DNA from: Rhodospirillaceae bacterium
GTDB lineage: Bacteria > Pseudomonadota > Alphaproteobacteria > Rhodospirillales > Rhodospirillaceae
Direction: 5' to 3'
Assembly (NCBI GenBank): GCA_009693785.1
Contig: SHWP01000025.1
Location: 1-45,819 of the forward strand
DNA length: 45,819 bases
Shown: positions 17,790-27,536 of the stretch, piece by piece
Layout: every line of letters begins with the position of its first letter
Numbering within the stretch: the stretch's first letter is position 1
Made by a program: the position numbers and the translations under genes
The notes under the pieces: model-generated
Seen by the model: only the letters and a program-made list of their open reading frames with translations
Database searches by the model: none
Told to the model about the DNA's origin: nothing

Positions 17790-18659
17790 TTATCTTGGGC
17801 GGCGCATTCTACTTGAAATAGGTTCGGGTGGTGGCTCGGCTTTCACGCCAGGTTGGCGCGGGGGGCGGTCGGGTCTGCGGCCATAACGCAACTCCTTGAT
17901 GATGCCGTGAAAGGTGCGCACTTCCTGCTCGGTCAGCTCGGCACGCAGCAGCATGTTTCGAATGTTGATGACCATCAGCGTGTGCTTTTCCGGATCGCGC
18001 AGGAAGCCGCACTCCACCAATTCGCGCTCCAAATGCACGAACAGATCCATGATATCTTTTTTTGCCGCGGGCTCGGTGCGGTTGAAGGCCATGGTGGCTT
18101 GCGGGCCATCGTAGCCCGCTTGAAACCACTCGTAAGACACCACCAGCACCGCTTGCGCCAAATTGAGCGAGCTATGCTCGGGGTTCATGGGGATCTCGAC
18201 AATGGCATCGCACAGGCCCACTTCATCGCTGGTCAGGCCATGGCGCTCGCGCCCGAACAGAATGCCGATTTTCTTGCCTGCCTCGGCGTGCCCACGCATA
18301 TCGCTGGCAGCACCCTTGGCCGTGAAAATGGGTTTGACCATTTCACGGCGGCGCGCCGTGGTGGCGTAGGTTCGCTGCAAGTCGGCTATCGCTTCAGCCA
18401 CAGTGTTAAAGCTTCGGGCGTTCTCCAAAATTTTCTCACCGCCTGAGGCCGCCGCCAAAGCCTTGTCGCTCAACCAATCGACCTTGGGGTCGACCAGGCG
18501 CAAATCCGTCAGCCCGCAGTTGCGCATGGCGCGCGACGTGGTGCCGAGGTTCTCGGCCAAGCGCGGCTCGACCAAAATCACACAAGGGCTATTGGCCGCC
18601 ACCTTGGCGATCAGGCGGCCTTTGTCTTGATGCAGGGGTGCGGCTGGGCTGCGGGTCAT
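17790..18659 (-). CDS. trmJ: TrmJ-like tRNA (cytidine/uridine-2'-O)-methyltransferase
   Basis: 289 residues with the three SPOUT (TrmH-type) motifs: PRLAENLGTTSRAMRNCG near the N-terminus, GILFGRERHGLTSDEV in the middle and MNPEHSSLNLAQAV, which form the knotted SAM site. The match to TrmJ is in the order and in the C-terminal helical extension. TrmJ methylates the 2'-O of position 32 in tRNA anticodon loops. The start faces the PepSY gene on the other strand, leaving about 120 bases for both promoters. The C-terminal tail is Pro/Arg-rich (RRPDRPPRQPG). Confidence 0.88.
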   Translation of the reverse strand: MTRSPAAPLHQDKGRLIAKVAANSPCVILVEPRLAENLGTTSRAMRNCGLTDLRLVDPKVDWLSDKALAAASGGEKILENARSFNTVAEAIADLQRTYATTARRREMVKPIFTAKGAASDMRGHAEAGKKIGILFGRERHGLTSDEVGLCDAIVEIPMNPEHSSLNLAQAVLVVSYEWFQAGYDGPQATMAFNRTEPAAKKDIMDLFVHLERELVECGFLRDPEKHTLMVINIRNMLLRAELTEQEVRTFHGIIKELRYGRRPDRPPRQPGVKAEPPPEPISSRMRRPR

Positions 18660-18783
18660 GGTGGCCTTGGATTACCGCTGCTTGATTACCAACCCCAGCG
18701 GCCCCTTGCCAGCCCTGTCCTCAGTTGGGCTACGATGGGTGAAACAACCCCACTCGTCATCATCGGTCACGGGAGTAGATGAT

Positions 18784-19920
18784 ATGGTGATTAAATACCG
18801 CACCGCTTGGCTGGTGTTTCACCGCTGGGTCGGCATTATCATTGGCATTATCATCGCCGTGCTGGGCCTCAGCGGTGCGGTGTTGGAGTTCGAATCCGAG
18901 ATCGATTCCGCGCTGAACCCAGAACTGCTGTTGGTGCAGCCAGGCGGCACACCACTCACCTACGATGCCATCGTGCAAGCCGCCGCCGACGCACACCCGG
19001 GTTGGACGCCGCGCTACATTGAACGCATCGACGACGACCCGGCCGCCGCCTTCAAAGTGGTGGTGCGCGATGCCGCCTTGACCGAAAAACAGGTGTTCGT
19101 GAACCCTTACACCGGCGCGGTGCTGGGTGAACGCTCAGGGCTGTCACCCATCGCTGTGATCCGCCGCATTCATGGCGACTTGGTATTGGGCGAGCCGGGC
19201 GAGAACATCGTTGGCGTATTATCGGTATTGTGCGTTGGCTTTTTCATCGCAGGCATCGTGCTGTGGTGGCCAGCCAAAGGAGGGTTTCGCCGGGCGCTCG
19301 TTCTCAGCGGCAATACCGAACCCAAGCGCCTGATGCGCGAATTGCACAATGTATTCGGTGCGTGGTTGGCCGTGTTTTTTGTGATCGCAGCCGTCACGGT
19401 TCCGCCGATTGTGTGGAAGATTAATTCACCGGGCGGCGAAGGCGGCCCTGCCGCTGGACCACCGGGTGGACCACCCCGCCCCGCGGGTGGGCCTCCTGAT
19501 CAAAGTGGCCAGCCATCAGTTGTTCAGCCAGAAGCCCCGCAACAGCCCATCAGTTGGCAAGCTGCCGCTGAAACCGCCGCCAAGGTCGTGCCCGGTCAGT
19601 ATTTGGGTTTCATGCTTCGTAATGAGGGCCCACGCGGCATTTACATGGTGCGCTTCTGGCCGCCGGGCGAAACCGGCGTGTCGAAAATGACCAACGTGTT
19701 TGTCGCCATCGCCTCGGGCCGTGTGCTGCGCAGCCAGAGCCCGCAAAAATTCACCGCGCAGTCATTGCTACAAACCGACTTCGCCGCCAACATTCACTCC
19801 GGTGCGATTTTGGGCCTGCCTGGACGGCTGATCATGTTCGCCGCAGGGCTTTGCTTTCCGGTGTTGTTCGTGACAGGGATCGTGATGTGGTGGCTGGGAA
19901 GGAGGAGAGGAGTGAGCTAG
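18784..19920 (+). CDS. PepSY-associated transmembrane protein
   Basis: 378 residues. Membrane segments are visible at ~10-35 (LVFHRWVGIIIGIIIAVLG), ~140-160 (VLSVLCVGFFIAGIVLWW), ~190-210 (WLAVFFVIAAVTV) and near the C-terminus (LCFPVLFVTGIVMWWLG). The HRWVG, ETEF-like FESEID and RRIHGDLVLG signatures mark the PepSY_TM family, often tied to iron uptake or ferric reduction. A Pro/Gly-rich linker near 218-250 is low-complexity. I chose ATG 18784 because GGGAGTAGAT sits just before it. Its last 89 bases overlap, tail to tail, the 3' end of the TIR-domain gene. Confidence 0.85.
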   Translation: MVIKYRTAWLVFHRWVGIIIGIIIAVLGLSGAVLEFESEIDSALNPELLLVQPGGTPLTYDAIVQAAADAHPGWTPRYIERIDDDPAAAFKVVVRDAALTEKQVFVNPYTGAVLGERSGLSPIAVIRRIHGDLVLGEPGENIVGVLSVLCVGFFIAGIVLWWPAKGGFRRALVLSGNTEPKRLMRELHNVFGAWLAVFFVIAAVTVPPIVWKINSPGGEGGPAAGPPGGPPRPAGGPPDQSGQPSVVQPEAPQQPISWQAAAETAAKVVPGQYLGFMLRNEGPRGIYMVRFWPPGETGVSKMTNVFVAIASGRVLRSQSPQKFTAQSLLQTDFAANIHSGAILGLPGRLIMFAAGLCFPVLFVTGIVMWWLGRRRGVS

Positions 19921-21043
19921 CCAACCTTAAAGTTAGGGCCTTACAGTTATTTTCCTTTACATCGCCGTCTTCGCCTATCATCGCACCCCAAGCTGTCGGC
20001 TTTTGTTCCATCCTTCTGAGTCGACGCTCAATATCTTTGAGTAATCTCCGATCAAGAATTTCGAGAAACTCCATACCAAAAAATCGACTTTCCTTATCAC
20101 CCGATATATCACCGCCCATAGGTGAGTTAAATATTAGTTCAATCAACTCACGTAATTCCTTGCGAATTGCTGAGAATGCAGCCAAATCGCGATTCCTTAT
20201 AGATTTAGCAAGGTCATTCAAAAGATCTGTTGCCCAAGGAACGTCATCCTTAATTAAAGCAGAAACAAAAAGTATCGCCGTCACTCCGTTAGACTCTCTG
20301 AGTGCGGGATGCTCAAGCAAATCTAAAAGCATAGGTGGGAAAAGTCTCTTGGTTCTCTTACGAGGCCTTTCAACAAGCCGAGATTCAATTCTACTCGGCA
20401 AATCTTGATACATGATCTTGATTTCTTCAAAGAGCTTTGCAGCGTTGCCTTCACCGCCAGCGTCCTTGGAAGACTTTGTTTCATCTTTAGGGTTGTGTTG
20501 TTTTAAGAGTTTGGAAATTCGATCCCGGAACGTCTTTACCTGAAGCAATATCGCTTCGCGGTCGGGCTCGCTATTCGGAACTTTCTCGAGTAGCTGGATA
20601 ACTAGCTTTGTCAATGAGTCTTCATTGTCGTCACAATTTTGGAATTGCGCAAAAGGGCCCACACTCGCAGAAGAAAGAGGTATCCCCAATGCAACACCAT
20701 AAACAGGCGTATCCAATTTTCCTTTAGCGACGCCCGCTTCATACAAAATCCATGGGCGACCCACACTTTGGGGCGTAAGGAGGCAAACTACGTCTGACGC
20801 AGAGCCTAATTTATTCATTATTTCAGGAAACCACTCCACGCCATACTCGATACCTTGTGAACCCTTTCGATCGGACGACCGAAAAGACTTCAAAATGCCT
20901 GCACTAACGTTTTTCAAAAGTGAGCTAAAGGCCTCGGCTAGCTCGGCATCTCGAGTGTCATGGCTTATGAAAATGAGAGGATTTGAAGCAGATATCTTGC
21001 TGCCCGAGAGGCTTGAGCCTGAAGTTGTCGAGCTATCGGACAA
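19832..21043 (-). CDS. TIR-domain protein (candidate NAD-hydrolysing defence effector)
   Basis: 403 residues. Residues ~20-130 look like a bacterial TIR domain: PLIFISHDTRDAELAEAF, then SASDVVCLLTPQSVGRPWILYEAGVAKG, where the W-x-x-x-E glutamate is the expected catalytic residue of NAD-cleaving TIRs. Residues ~150-370 are mostly helical and charged and match no family I know. The start is TTG at 21043 with AGGAG seven bases upstream. The gene is AT-richer than its neighbours, which suggests transfer. The last ~29 codons are antisense to the PepSY gene, so the natural C-terminus may have been lost. No Thoeris-type ThsA partner gene is adjacent. Defence function is inference. Confidence 0.75.
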   Translation of the reverse strand: MSDSSTTSGSSLSGSKISASNPLIFISHDTRDAELAEAFSSLLKNVSAGILKSFRSSDRKGSQGIEYGVEWFPEIMNKLGSASDVVCLLTPQSVGRPWILYEAGVAKGKLDTPVYGVALGIPLSSASVGPFAQFQNCDDNEDSLTKLVIQLLEKVPNSEPDREAILLQVKTFRDRISKLLKQHNPKDETKSSKDAGGEGNAAKLFEEIKIMYQDLPSRIESRLVERPRKRTKRLFPPMLLDLLEHPALRESNGVTAILFVSALIKDDVPWATDLLNDLAKSIRNRDLAAFSAIRKELRELIELIFNSPMGGDISGDKESRFFGMEFLEILDRRLLKDIERRLRRMEQKPTAWGAMIGEDGDVKENNCKALTLRLASSLLSSFPATTSRSLSRTTPESKALRRT

Positions 21044-21170
21044 GCAAGCGCTCCTATATATAGCTAAAATTACTCCACCTAATTCTACTCGCTATCGTGT
21101 CAAATGAAACGGTTTTCTATTAAAGAAGGCATTCGCTCTAGACAGGCTAGAAAGGGACCAAACTGCGATA

Positions 21171-22529
21171 TTACCCCGTCACCCCGCTTAACCGCTTGAG
21201 CACACGCTCGCGGCCGATCAGCGGCAGCAGCAGTTTCAGTTCGGGGCCGTGCGGCAAGCCGGTCAGCGCCATACGCAGCGGTAGGTAAAGCCCTTTGCCT
21301 TTGCGGCCGGTGGCCTCTTTCACCTTCTCGGTCCAGGCATGCCAGGTGTTTTCATCCCACGCACCATCGGGCAACAGCGGCGTGGCCTGTTGAATGAACG
21401 TGGTGTCCTCAATGCTGGGCGCGTGGGGGGCAAAGCAAATCGCCCACCATCCGGCGGCCTCGGAGAATTTTTGCAAGTTACCGCGCACTGCGTTCCAAAA
21501 CGCTTCGCCCAGGCGGTCCAGCTCTGGCATCGGCAAACCCAGCGCCTCAAGGCGCGGGCGGACGGTCGTGAACGGTAACTCATGCAGGATTTTGGAATTG
21601 AGGAATTCCAAATCGTGCGGGTCGAACTTGGGCGTAGAACGTCCAAAGTGCGAGATATCGAACTCGGCGATCAGTTGGGCCATGTTGGCCCGCGCCTCGA
21701 TGGCATCAGACGAGCCCAACTTCGCCACCAGGCTAACGATGGCCATGGGCTCAAGACCATTCTCGCGCAAGTCTTGCAGCGACAGCGAGCCCATGCGTTT
21801 GGATAGCCCCTTGCCTTGCGCATCCACCAGCAGCGGCAAGTGCGCAAACTGCGGCAGGGGCGCATCGCACAGCGCCTGCCAGATTTGGGTTTGAATGGCG
21901 GTGTTGGTGACGTGATCCTCGCCACGAACAATGTGGGTCATGGCCATGTCGATGTCATCGACCACGCTGGGCATCATATAGAGGAACGACCCATCCTCAC
22001 GCACCAACACGGGGTCGCTGATGTTCTCGCCCCGATAGGCGCAGCGTCCGCGCACGCCGTCATCCCAGGCGATCTCGCCCGCAGCAATCTCGAAACGCCA
22101 ATGGGGCTTGCGGCCTTCGGCTTCGAACTTGGCGCGCTCGGCATCGGAGACTTTGTGATCAGCGCGCTTATAGAGCGGTGGTTTACCCGCCTTGAGTTGC
22201 AGCTTGCGCTTGAACTCCAGCTCGTCGGGCGTTTCGTAGCAGGGATACAAACGGTTGGCGGCTTTGAGCTTGTCGGTGGCGGCCACATACGAGGCGATGC
22301 GCGCAGATTGATGTTCTTTGCCATCCCATGTCAGGCCCAGCCAGGCCAAGTCGCGTTCGATGGCAGCGGTGAATTCGGGCTTGGAGCGCGCGGTGTCGGT
22401 ATCGTCAATGCGCAGGATGAAGCGCCCGCCCAGCTTTTGCGCGAACAGCCAGTTGATCACGGCGGGCCGGGCATTACCGATATGCAACAGGCCCGTGGGG
22501 CTGGGGGCGAATCTAAACGTTGGGGTCAA
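21171..22529 (-). CDS. gltX: Glutamate--tRNA ligase
   Basis: 452 residues, class I aminoacyl-tRNA synthetase. [16 protein letters not shown] holds the HIGH-type motif (HIGN, 16-19), and the KMSKS-type motif reads LSKRMG (242-247), the LSKR variant common in alphaproteobacterial Glu[11 protein letters not shown] is the third family marker. Many Alphaproteobacteria carry two gltX copies, one charging tRNA-Gln as well; which kind this is cannot be told here. The ATG overlaps the nadE stop by four bases, so it is translationally coupled behind nadE. Confidence 0.95.
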   Translation of the reverse strand: MTPTFRFAPSPTGLLHIGNARPAVINWLFAQKLGGRFILRIDDTDTARSKPEFTAAIERDLAWLGLTWDGKEHQSARIASYVAATDKLKAANRLYPCYETPDELEFKRKLQLKAGKPPLYKRADHKVSDAERAKFEAEGRKPHWRFEIAAGEIAWDDGVRGRCAYRGENISDPVLVREDGSFLYMMPSVVDDIDMAMTHIVRGEDHVTNTAIQTQIWQALCDAPLPQFAHLPLLVDAQGKGLSKRMGSLSLQDLRENGLEPMAIVSLVAKLGSSDAIEARANMAQLIAEFDISHFGRSTPKFDPHDLEFLNSKILHELPFTTVRPRLEALGLPMPELDRLGEAFWNAVRGNLQKFSEAAGWWAICFAPHAPSIEDTTFIQQATPLLPDGAWDENTWHAWTEKVKEATGRKGKGLYLPLRMALTGLPHGPELKLLLPLIGRERVLKRLSGVTG

Positions 22530-24208
22530 TGCCCTGCTCCATCATCCTGAAAACCGTTGGTGATCGGATAGCGGTAATCGCGCCCAAAGGCCAGGTGCGT
22601 GATTTTCACACCGGGCGGAGCTTGACGGCGTTTGTACTCGGCGGTCTTGAGCATTTTATAAACCCGGCGCACGGTAGCGATGTCATAGCCGCGCGCGGCC
22701 ACGGCGGCCACCCCTTGCGCCTCTTCGATCAGGCTATGAAGAATGGCGTCGAGCACATCATAGGGAGGCAGCGTGTCTTGGTCTTTTTGGTTGGGCTTGA
22801 GTTCGGCCGTGGGCGGCTTAGTGATGACGTTCTCGGGCATGACCATGCCGCTTGGCCCCAAGGCACCGTCGGGCTTGTTGGCATTGCGCCAGCGCGAGAG
22901 AGCAAACACCATAGTTTTGTAAACATCTTTCAGCACCGCATAACCGCCGCACATATCGCCATACAGCGTTGCGTAGCCGGTGGACATTTCGCTTTTGTTG
23001 CCGGTGGACAGCACCATCTTGCCGAACTTATTGGACAGCGCCATCAGCGCCATGCCGCGCGCGCGCGACTGCAAATTTTCCTCGGTGATGTCAGCCTTGG
23101 CGCCCGCGAACATTGGTCCCAACATTGTATCGTAAGCCTTCATGGCCGGGCCGATGTTGATGGTATCAAGCCGCACGCCCAAAAATTTGGCCACGGCAGC
23201 GGCATCATCCAAGCTTTCCTGGCTGGTGTAGGGCGATGGCATCATCACGCAATGGACGTTTTCGGGACCCAGGGCATCGGCTGCAATGGCCGCACAAATC
23301 GCACTATCGATGCCGCCCGACAGGCCCAGCACCACGCCGGGGAATTTGTTTTTGCGCACATAGTCGCCCATGCCCAGCATGAGGGCATGGTAGGTGCTCT
23401 CCAATTTATCGAGCGGCTTGGCCAGGGGTTGAGCAGCACATACCCAGCCATTGGCGCCCTTGGTCCAGGCGGTCATGGTTAGTGCTGGACGCCATGAGGG
23501 CATTTGCACGGCCAGGCTTCGCTCGGCATTCAGCACAAAGGATGCGCCATCGAATACTAAATCGTCCTGACCGCAGATTTGATTCACATAAATCAACGGC
23601 AGTTTGGTTTCGCTGACGCGGGCCACGGCATGATTGAGCCGCAAATCGGGTTTTTCCACATCGAACGGCGAGCCGTTCGGCACGACCAGCATTTCCGCAC
23701 CAGACTCGGCCAGCGTTTCTGCAATGTCCTCGAACCACATATCCTCGCAGATCATCAGGCCGATGCGCACGCCGCGCACCACGACGGGGCCCGGCGCTGG
23801 GCCCGATGAGAACACCCGGCGTTCATCGAACACACCGTAATTAGGCAGATGGTGCTTAAAGCGAATAGCCGATATCGCCCCACCATCGAGCACCAGACCA
23901 GCATTGAAGGTCTTGCCTTGGTCTTTGCCATCGCCACGCCAAGGCGCACCGATAATCAGCGCCGGGCCGTCATCGGCGGTGTCCTTGGCCAAGTCATTGA
24001 CAGCCGTCACCACCGCTTCCAGGAACGCTGGGCGATAGACTAGATCTTCTGGCGGATAACCGCTGACGGTGAGTTCCGGAAATACCACCAGATCAGCATT
24101 GACCCGGGCTGCGGCAACACGCGCAGCGCGGATCAAACCCACGTTGCCAGCGATATCGCCAACCGTGGGGTCAATCTGAGCAAGAGCAATGGTGAGGGCT
24201 GTGGCCAT
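22526..24208 (-). CDS. nadE: Glutamine-dependent NAD+ synthetase
   Basis: 560 residues with two domains. The N-terminal nitrilase-like glutaminase has its triad E45 ([10 protein letters not shown]), K118 (RFKHHLPN) and C154 (LMICEDMWF). The C-terminal NAD synthase has the ATP-pyrophosphatase loop SGGIDS at 297-302 ([10 protein letters not shown]) and [12 protein letters not shown]. It amidates NaAD to NAD+ with glutamine as nitrogen donor. It stands between DAHP synthase (50-base gap) and gltX (four-base overlap) on the minus strand, so it is probably in one transcript with them. Confidence 0.96.
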   Translation of the reverse strand: MATALTIALAQIDPTVGDIAGNVGLIRAARVAAARVNADLVVFPELTVSGYPPEDLVYRPAFLEAVVTAVNDLAKDTADDGPALIIGAPWRGDGKDQGKTFNAGLVLDGGAISAIRFKHHLPNYGVFDERRVFSSGPAPGPVVVRGVRIGLMICEDMWFEDIAETLAESGAEMLVVPNGSPFDVEKPDLRLNHAVARVSETKLPLIYVNQICGQDDLVFDGASFVLNAERSLAVQMPSWRPALTMTAWTKGANGWVCAAQPLAKPLDKLESTYHALMLGMGDYVRKNKFPGVVLGLSGGIDSAICAAIAADALGPENVHCVMMPSPYTSQESLDDAAAVAKFLGVRLDTINIGPAMKAYDTMLGPMFAGAKADITEENLQSRARGMALMALSNKFGKMVLSTGNKSEMSTGYATLYGDMCGGYAVLKDVYKTMVFALSRWRNANKPDGALGPSGMVMPENVITKPPTAELKPNQKDQDTLPPYDVLDAILHSLIEEAQGVAAVAARGYDIATVRRVYKMLKTAEYKRRQAPPGVKITHLAFGRDYRYPITNGFQDDGAGH

Positions 24209-24257
24209 GTCGCCTGACGTGGTGGATCGCCCAGGGCTCGAGGCGATGAGAGAGAAG

Positions 24258-25658
24258 TTATTGCGCGGCGGCGATTTGATCCTTGCGCGCTTGCAACACC
24301 CGCGAGCGTTCGTCTTTCAACATTTCCGCGATCAGGAATGCGAGCTCCAAGGCTTGGCTAGCATTTAGCCGCGGATCACAATGGGTGTGATAGCGATCCC
24401 CCAAACGCGCTTCGGTGATAGCCTGTGCGCCGCCGGTGCACTCGGTCACGTCCTTGCCGGTTAGCTCGAAATGCACGCCGCCGCCATGGCTGCCCTCGGC
24501 GCGGTGAACACCAAAGAACGATTTCACCTCGGCCAAAATGCGGTCGAACTGACGCGTCTTGTAGCCCGTATTGCTTTTCATCGTGTTGGCGTGCATGGGG
24601 TCGCACACCCAAACAACATTTTTCCCTTCGCGCTTGGCCGCGCGGACCAGTGTCGGCAAGCTTTCAGCCAGCTTTTCCGCACCCATGCGGGTGATCAGCG
24701 TCAACCGTCCGGCGTCGTTGGACGGATTGAGCGCATCGCACAGTGCCAGAAGTTCATCGGGCTTCACGGTCGGGCCGATTTTGATGCCAACGGGGTTGTT
24801 GATGCCCTTGAAGTACTCGACATGCGCGCCGTCGAGTTGGCGCGTGCGCTCGCCGATCCAGACCATATGCGCCGAGCAGGCGTACCATTGGCCGGTAGTG
24901 GAATCGATGCGGGTCAGCGCCTCTTCGTAGGGCAGCAGCAAGGCTTCATGCGAGGTGTAAAACTCGGTTTCGCGAATTTGCGGCACGGTTTCGCCGGTTA
25001 GGCCACAGGCTTCCATGAACGCCAGCGTTTCTTGAATGCGATCGGCGAAGCGGCGGTACTTCTCGATCTGCACTTCGTCTTTGACGAAGCCCAGCGTCCA
25101 CTGATGCACTTTGTGCAAATCGGCGTAACCGCCTTGCGCGAAGGCGCGCAGCAAGTTCAGCGTGGCGGCCGATTGGTTATAGGCCTGCACCATGCGTTGT
25201 GGATCGGGACGGCGCGCTTCAACCGTGAAGTCCATGCCGTTGACGTTATCGCCGCGATAGGAAGGCAACTCGACGCCGTTGATGACTTCCGTGGGCGAGG
25301 AACGCGGCTTGGCGAACTGGCCAGCCAGGCGGCCAACCTTGACGATTGGCATAGCCGCACCAAAGGTCATCACCACGGCCATTTGCAAGAGAACCCGGAA
25401 GGTGTCGCGGATGTTGTCGGGGTGGAATTCGGCGAAGCTTTCCGCACAGTCGCCGCCCTGCAGCAGAAAAGCGCTGCCCTCGCCAACGCGGGCCAATGCG
25501 GCCTTCAAGCGGCGGGCCTCACCGGCGAACACCAAGGGTGGATAGTTGCGCAGGGTCTTTTCGGCAGCCTCGAGTGCTGCCTTATCCGGATAATCCGGGG
25601 CCTGCTGGATGGGCTTTGCGCGCCAACTATCGCGGTTCCACTTCAACGCCGTAGCCAT
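24258..25658 (-). CDS. Class II 3-deoxy-7-phosphoheptulonate synthase
   Basis: 466 residues. This is the plant/mycobacterial-type DAHP synthase that condenses PEP and erythrose 4-phosphate at the entry to the shikimate pathway. It starts [23 protein letters not shown], and motifs [25 protein letters not shown] and [11 protein letters not shown] are family-specific; the metal-binding Cys is in GGDCAES. GAGGAT precedes the ATG at 25658. The 200-base leader contains repeated CAGGGAT elements and alternative hairpins, suggesting RNA- or protein-level control. Gene symbols vary for this class (aroF, aroG, aroH), so none is given. Confidence 0.95.
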   Translation of the reverse strand: MATALKWNRDSWRAKPIQQAPDYPDKAALEAAEKTLRNYPPLVFAGEARRLKAALARVGEGSAFLLQGGDCAESFAEFHPDNIRDTFRVLLQMAVVMTFGAAMPIVKVGRLAGQFAKPRSSPTEVINGVELPSYRGDNVNGMDFTVEARRPDPQRMVQAYNQSAATLNLLRAFAQGGYADLHKVHQWTLGFVKDEVQIEKYRRFADRIQETLAFMEACGLTGETVPQIRETEFYTSHEALLLPYEEALTRIDSTTGQWYACSAHMVWIGERTRQLDGAHVEYFKGINNPVGIKIGPTVKPDELLALCDALNPSNDAGRLTLITRMGAEKLAESLPTLVRAAKREGKNVVWVCDPMHANTMKSNTGYKTRQFDRILAEVKSFFGVHRAEGSHGGGVHFELTGKDVTECTGGAQAITEARLGDRYHTHCDPRLNASQALELAFLIAEMLKDERSRVLQARKDQIAAAQ

Positions 25659-25718
25659 TGGATCCTCGAGGAAAAATGAGGCGGTGATATAGCCCTGGCT
25701 GCCCCGAATTACCAGCCG

Positions 25719-25809
25719 CAGGGATGCGGGCTACCACCAATGGGCGAGATGGCCCGTTTGAGCAGGGATGCCTGTTATCCCTGATGATACAGGCGAATAA
25801 CAGGGATAA
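25719..25809 (-). promoter_or_regulatory. CAGGGAT-repeat leader with alternative stem-loops before DAHP synthase
   Basis: CAGGGAT occurs in direct orientation at 25719-25725, 25763-25769 and 25801-25807 and inverted at 25777-25783. Three stems compete: CAGGGAT/ATCCCTG (25763-25769 with 25777-25783), GCCTGT/ACAGGC (25770-25775 with 25789-25794) and TTATCCCTG/CAGGGATAA (25775-25783 with 25801-25809). They cannot all form together. A local CCGCA/TGCGG hairpin sits at 25716-25729. No aromatic-rich leader peptide was seen. Confidence 0.5.
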
Positions 25810-25859
25810 AAATTAACGATTTCACACTTAATAGTTGAAATTAACGAAATCCACAGAAG

Positions 25860-26396
25860 TCACTCCGGCTTGCCAGTGGCGACCAATTGCCCCAGCCGCT
25901 TGTGTTGCTCGCCGACCACGCCGTCGACCACGGGTGCTAGCTCTTTGAGATCGAAGCGGGCATAGCCGCCAACGACATAATCGAAATCGAGCGTGCTGCT
26001 TTGCGCCTCACCGGCCTTGATTGTAATTGTCAGAGTCCCCGCCACCGCTTCGCCCTGCAGCGGGCCTAGCCCGCCCGACAGCCGCAGCATCTTGCCGGGT
26101 GCGGCATAGATAACGCGGGCATGCTCGACAAACCCGCCGCCCGGGAGTTTTTCGCAAAAGCAGCCGCCGGGTTTTACGCCGAGTGAAAAGTTCGCCGCAT
26201 CGCCCGACCAGCTATGGTCCTTGCTCCACCAGCGTTCGGGATGCGCCAGCTGCGCCCAGATCGCCTCGGGTGTGGCTGCCACTGTGGCGGTGTACGAGAC
26301 GTGAAATCCGGCCGCTGTGCTCGATGCAACACGGGCCTGCGCGGGCATGACCGGTACCATCACCCATAACAAAACCAACGTTCCAACACGCTTCAT
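25860..26396 (-). CDS. Exported SRPBCC (START/Bet v1-like) domain protein
   Basis: 178 residues with a signal peptide (LLWVMVPVMPAQA, cleavage near 22). The rest has the SRPBCC pattern of an alpha/beta ligand-binding cup: VSYTATVAATPEAIWAQLAHPERWW near 33-57, FSLGVKPGGCFCEKL and VYAAPGKMLRLSGGLGP-like strands, then a C-terminal helix. This resembles AHSA1/polyketide-cyclase-type proteins, though export is less usual for that group. The ligand is unknown. It is divergent from the TetR gene; a perfect operator lies in between, so the two are probably co-regulated by TetR. Confidence 0.75.
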   Translation of the reverse strand: MKRVGTLVLLWVMVPVMPAQARVASSTAAGFHVSYTATVAATPEAIWAQLAHPERWWSKDHSWSGDAANFSLGVKPGGCFCEKLPGGGFVEHARVIYAAPGKMLRLSGGLGPLQGEAVAGTLTITIKAGEAQSSTLDFDYVVGGYARFDLKELAPVVDGVVGEQHKRLGQLVATGKPE

Positions 26397-26430
26397 GGAG
26401 CCCCTAATACTGAATTCGCCTTGACTTTAG

Positions 26431-26456
26431 CACTTGATTGAACGATCAATCAAGTG
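26431..26456. promoter_or_regulatory. TetR operator palindrome in divergent promoter region
   Basis: Two perfect 10-base arms, CACTTGATTG (26431-26440) and CAATCAAGTG (26447-26456), flank the 6-base spacer AACGAT. TTGACT at 26421-26426 is a possible -35. The site is 30 bases before the TetR ATG and 35 bases from the divergent SRPBCC start, the expected place for a TetR autoregulatory operator. Confidence 0.8.
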
Positions 26457-26486
26457 CCCATCGAGGGCCGATTGAGAGCAAGCAGC

Positions 26487-27095
26487 ATGACCGCTGACAC
26501 CCGCACCAAAATCATCATGACGGCGATGGAGCTGTTTTGGGACAAGGGCTACGGTTCGACCTCGGTCGCCGACATCCTCAGCCGCTCGCAAATTCACAGC
26601 GGCAGCCTCTACCACTTCTTTCCTGGCAAACAGGATGTACTGATCGGCGTGCTGGAATTCTACCGCGACAAAATCGACGAATGGTTGCTTACGCCCGTAT
26701 GGAACGGCATCGACGACCCAATCGAGCGCATCTTTGCGCTGCTGAATGGTTATCGCACCCACCTTGTCACCACCGATTTTTCCTATGGCTGCCCCATCGG
26801 CAGCCTCGCGCTGGAAATTCACGAGCCCGACCCCAAGGTGCGCGACTTGCTGGCCGCCAATTTCAAGAATTGGACTAAAGCGGTGGAGGGCTGCCTTGAT
26901 GCCGCCGCCAAACGTCTGCCGCGTGGCCTCGACCGCAAGGCGCTGGCCGAATATGTGCTCACCGTCATGGAGGGTGCGGTGATGCAAGCGCGCACCTACC
27001 GCGATGTCGGCTATTTCGACCGCAACGTCAAAATGCTGCGCCAGCACTTCGACATGTTGGTGTCACAAAAACAAACCGAAACCGTCAAAACCTAA
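26487..27095 (+). CDS. TetR/AcrR-family transcriptional regulator
   Basis: 202 residues. The N-terminal DNA-binding domain reads RTKIIMTAMELFWDKGYGSTSV, then ADILSRSQIHSGSLYHFFPGK, the TetR helix-turn-helix with its SLYHFF recognition helix. The C-terminal region (ALAEYVLTVMEGAVMQART) is the ligand and dimer domain. I chose ATG 26487, with GAGAG before it, over the GTG at 26454, because the operator would otherwise overlap the coding sequence. The DUF1761 gene follows in 21 bases and is probably co-transcribed. Confidence 0.9.
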   Translation: MTADTRTKIIMTAMELFWDKGYGSTSVADILSRSQIHSGSLYHFFPGKQDVLIGVLEFYRDKIDEWLLTPVWNGIDDPIERIFALLNGYRTHLVTTDFSYGCPIGSLALEIHEPDPKVRDLLAANFKNWTKAVEGCLDAAAKRLPRGLDRKALAEYVLTVMEGAVMQARTYRDVGYFDRNVKMLRQHFDMLVSQKQTETVKT

Positions 27096-27116
27096 TCAAT
27101 AGCAACGGAGGTAAAC

Positions 27117-27512
27117 ATGGAATTTAATTGGATCGCAGTGGTGGCGGCAGGGGCATCGTCGATGGTGCTGGGCGCGGTTTGGTACGCCCCACCTGTTCTT
27201 GGAAAGAAGTGGATGACGCTGGCGGGGTTGACCGAGGCGCAAGCCCAATCAGGCTCGATGCCGATGATTTTCGGCGGCGCGTTCGCGTTGTCGCTAATCG
27301 CCGCAGGCGTGTTCTCGATGTTCTTGGGGCCAAAGCCCGAACTCGGCTTCGCGCTGGGTGCGGGCTCATCGGCGGGCTTGTGCTGGGTGGCGGCGGGGCT
27401 TGGTATTAATTATTTGTTCGAGCGCAAGCCGCTCGGGCTGTTCCTGATCAACGGCGGCTACTTCACGCTGCAGTTCACGCTGTTCGGGTTGATCCTCAGC
27501 TTGCTGGAGTAG
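27117..27512 (+). CDS. DUF1761 membrane protein
   Basis: 131 residues with four hydrophobic stretches (WIAVVAAGASSMVLGAVWYA, then ALSLIAAGVFSMFLG, GLCWVAAGLGINYLF and TLQFTLFGLILSLL). The GAVWYAPPVLGKKWMTL segment is typical of DUF1761, a small inner-membrane family of unknown role. A strong ribosome binding site, CGGAGGTAA, precedes the ATG at 27117. Being tied to a TetR regulator suggests a stress or efflux role, but that is inference. Confidence 0.85.
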   Translation: MEFNWIAVVAAGASSMVLGAVWYAPPVLGKKWMTLAGLTEAQAQSGSMPMIFGGAFALSLIAAGVFSMFLGPKPELGFALGAGSSAGLCWVAAGLGINYLFERKPLGLFLINGGYFTLQFTLFGLILSLLE

Positions 27513-27536
27513 GTCTGGCGGCGGGAGTGGTGCAAC

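Noticed and set aside
25764-25807. Partial similarity of AGGGATAACAGG (minus strand) to a known homing-endonuclease site
   Set aside because: Only 12 bases match the longer site and no intron or endonuclease gene is nearby; the repeats are better explained as a leader or operator.
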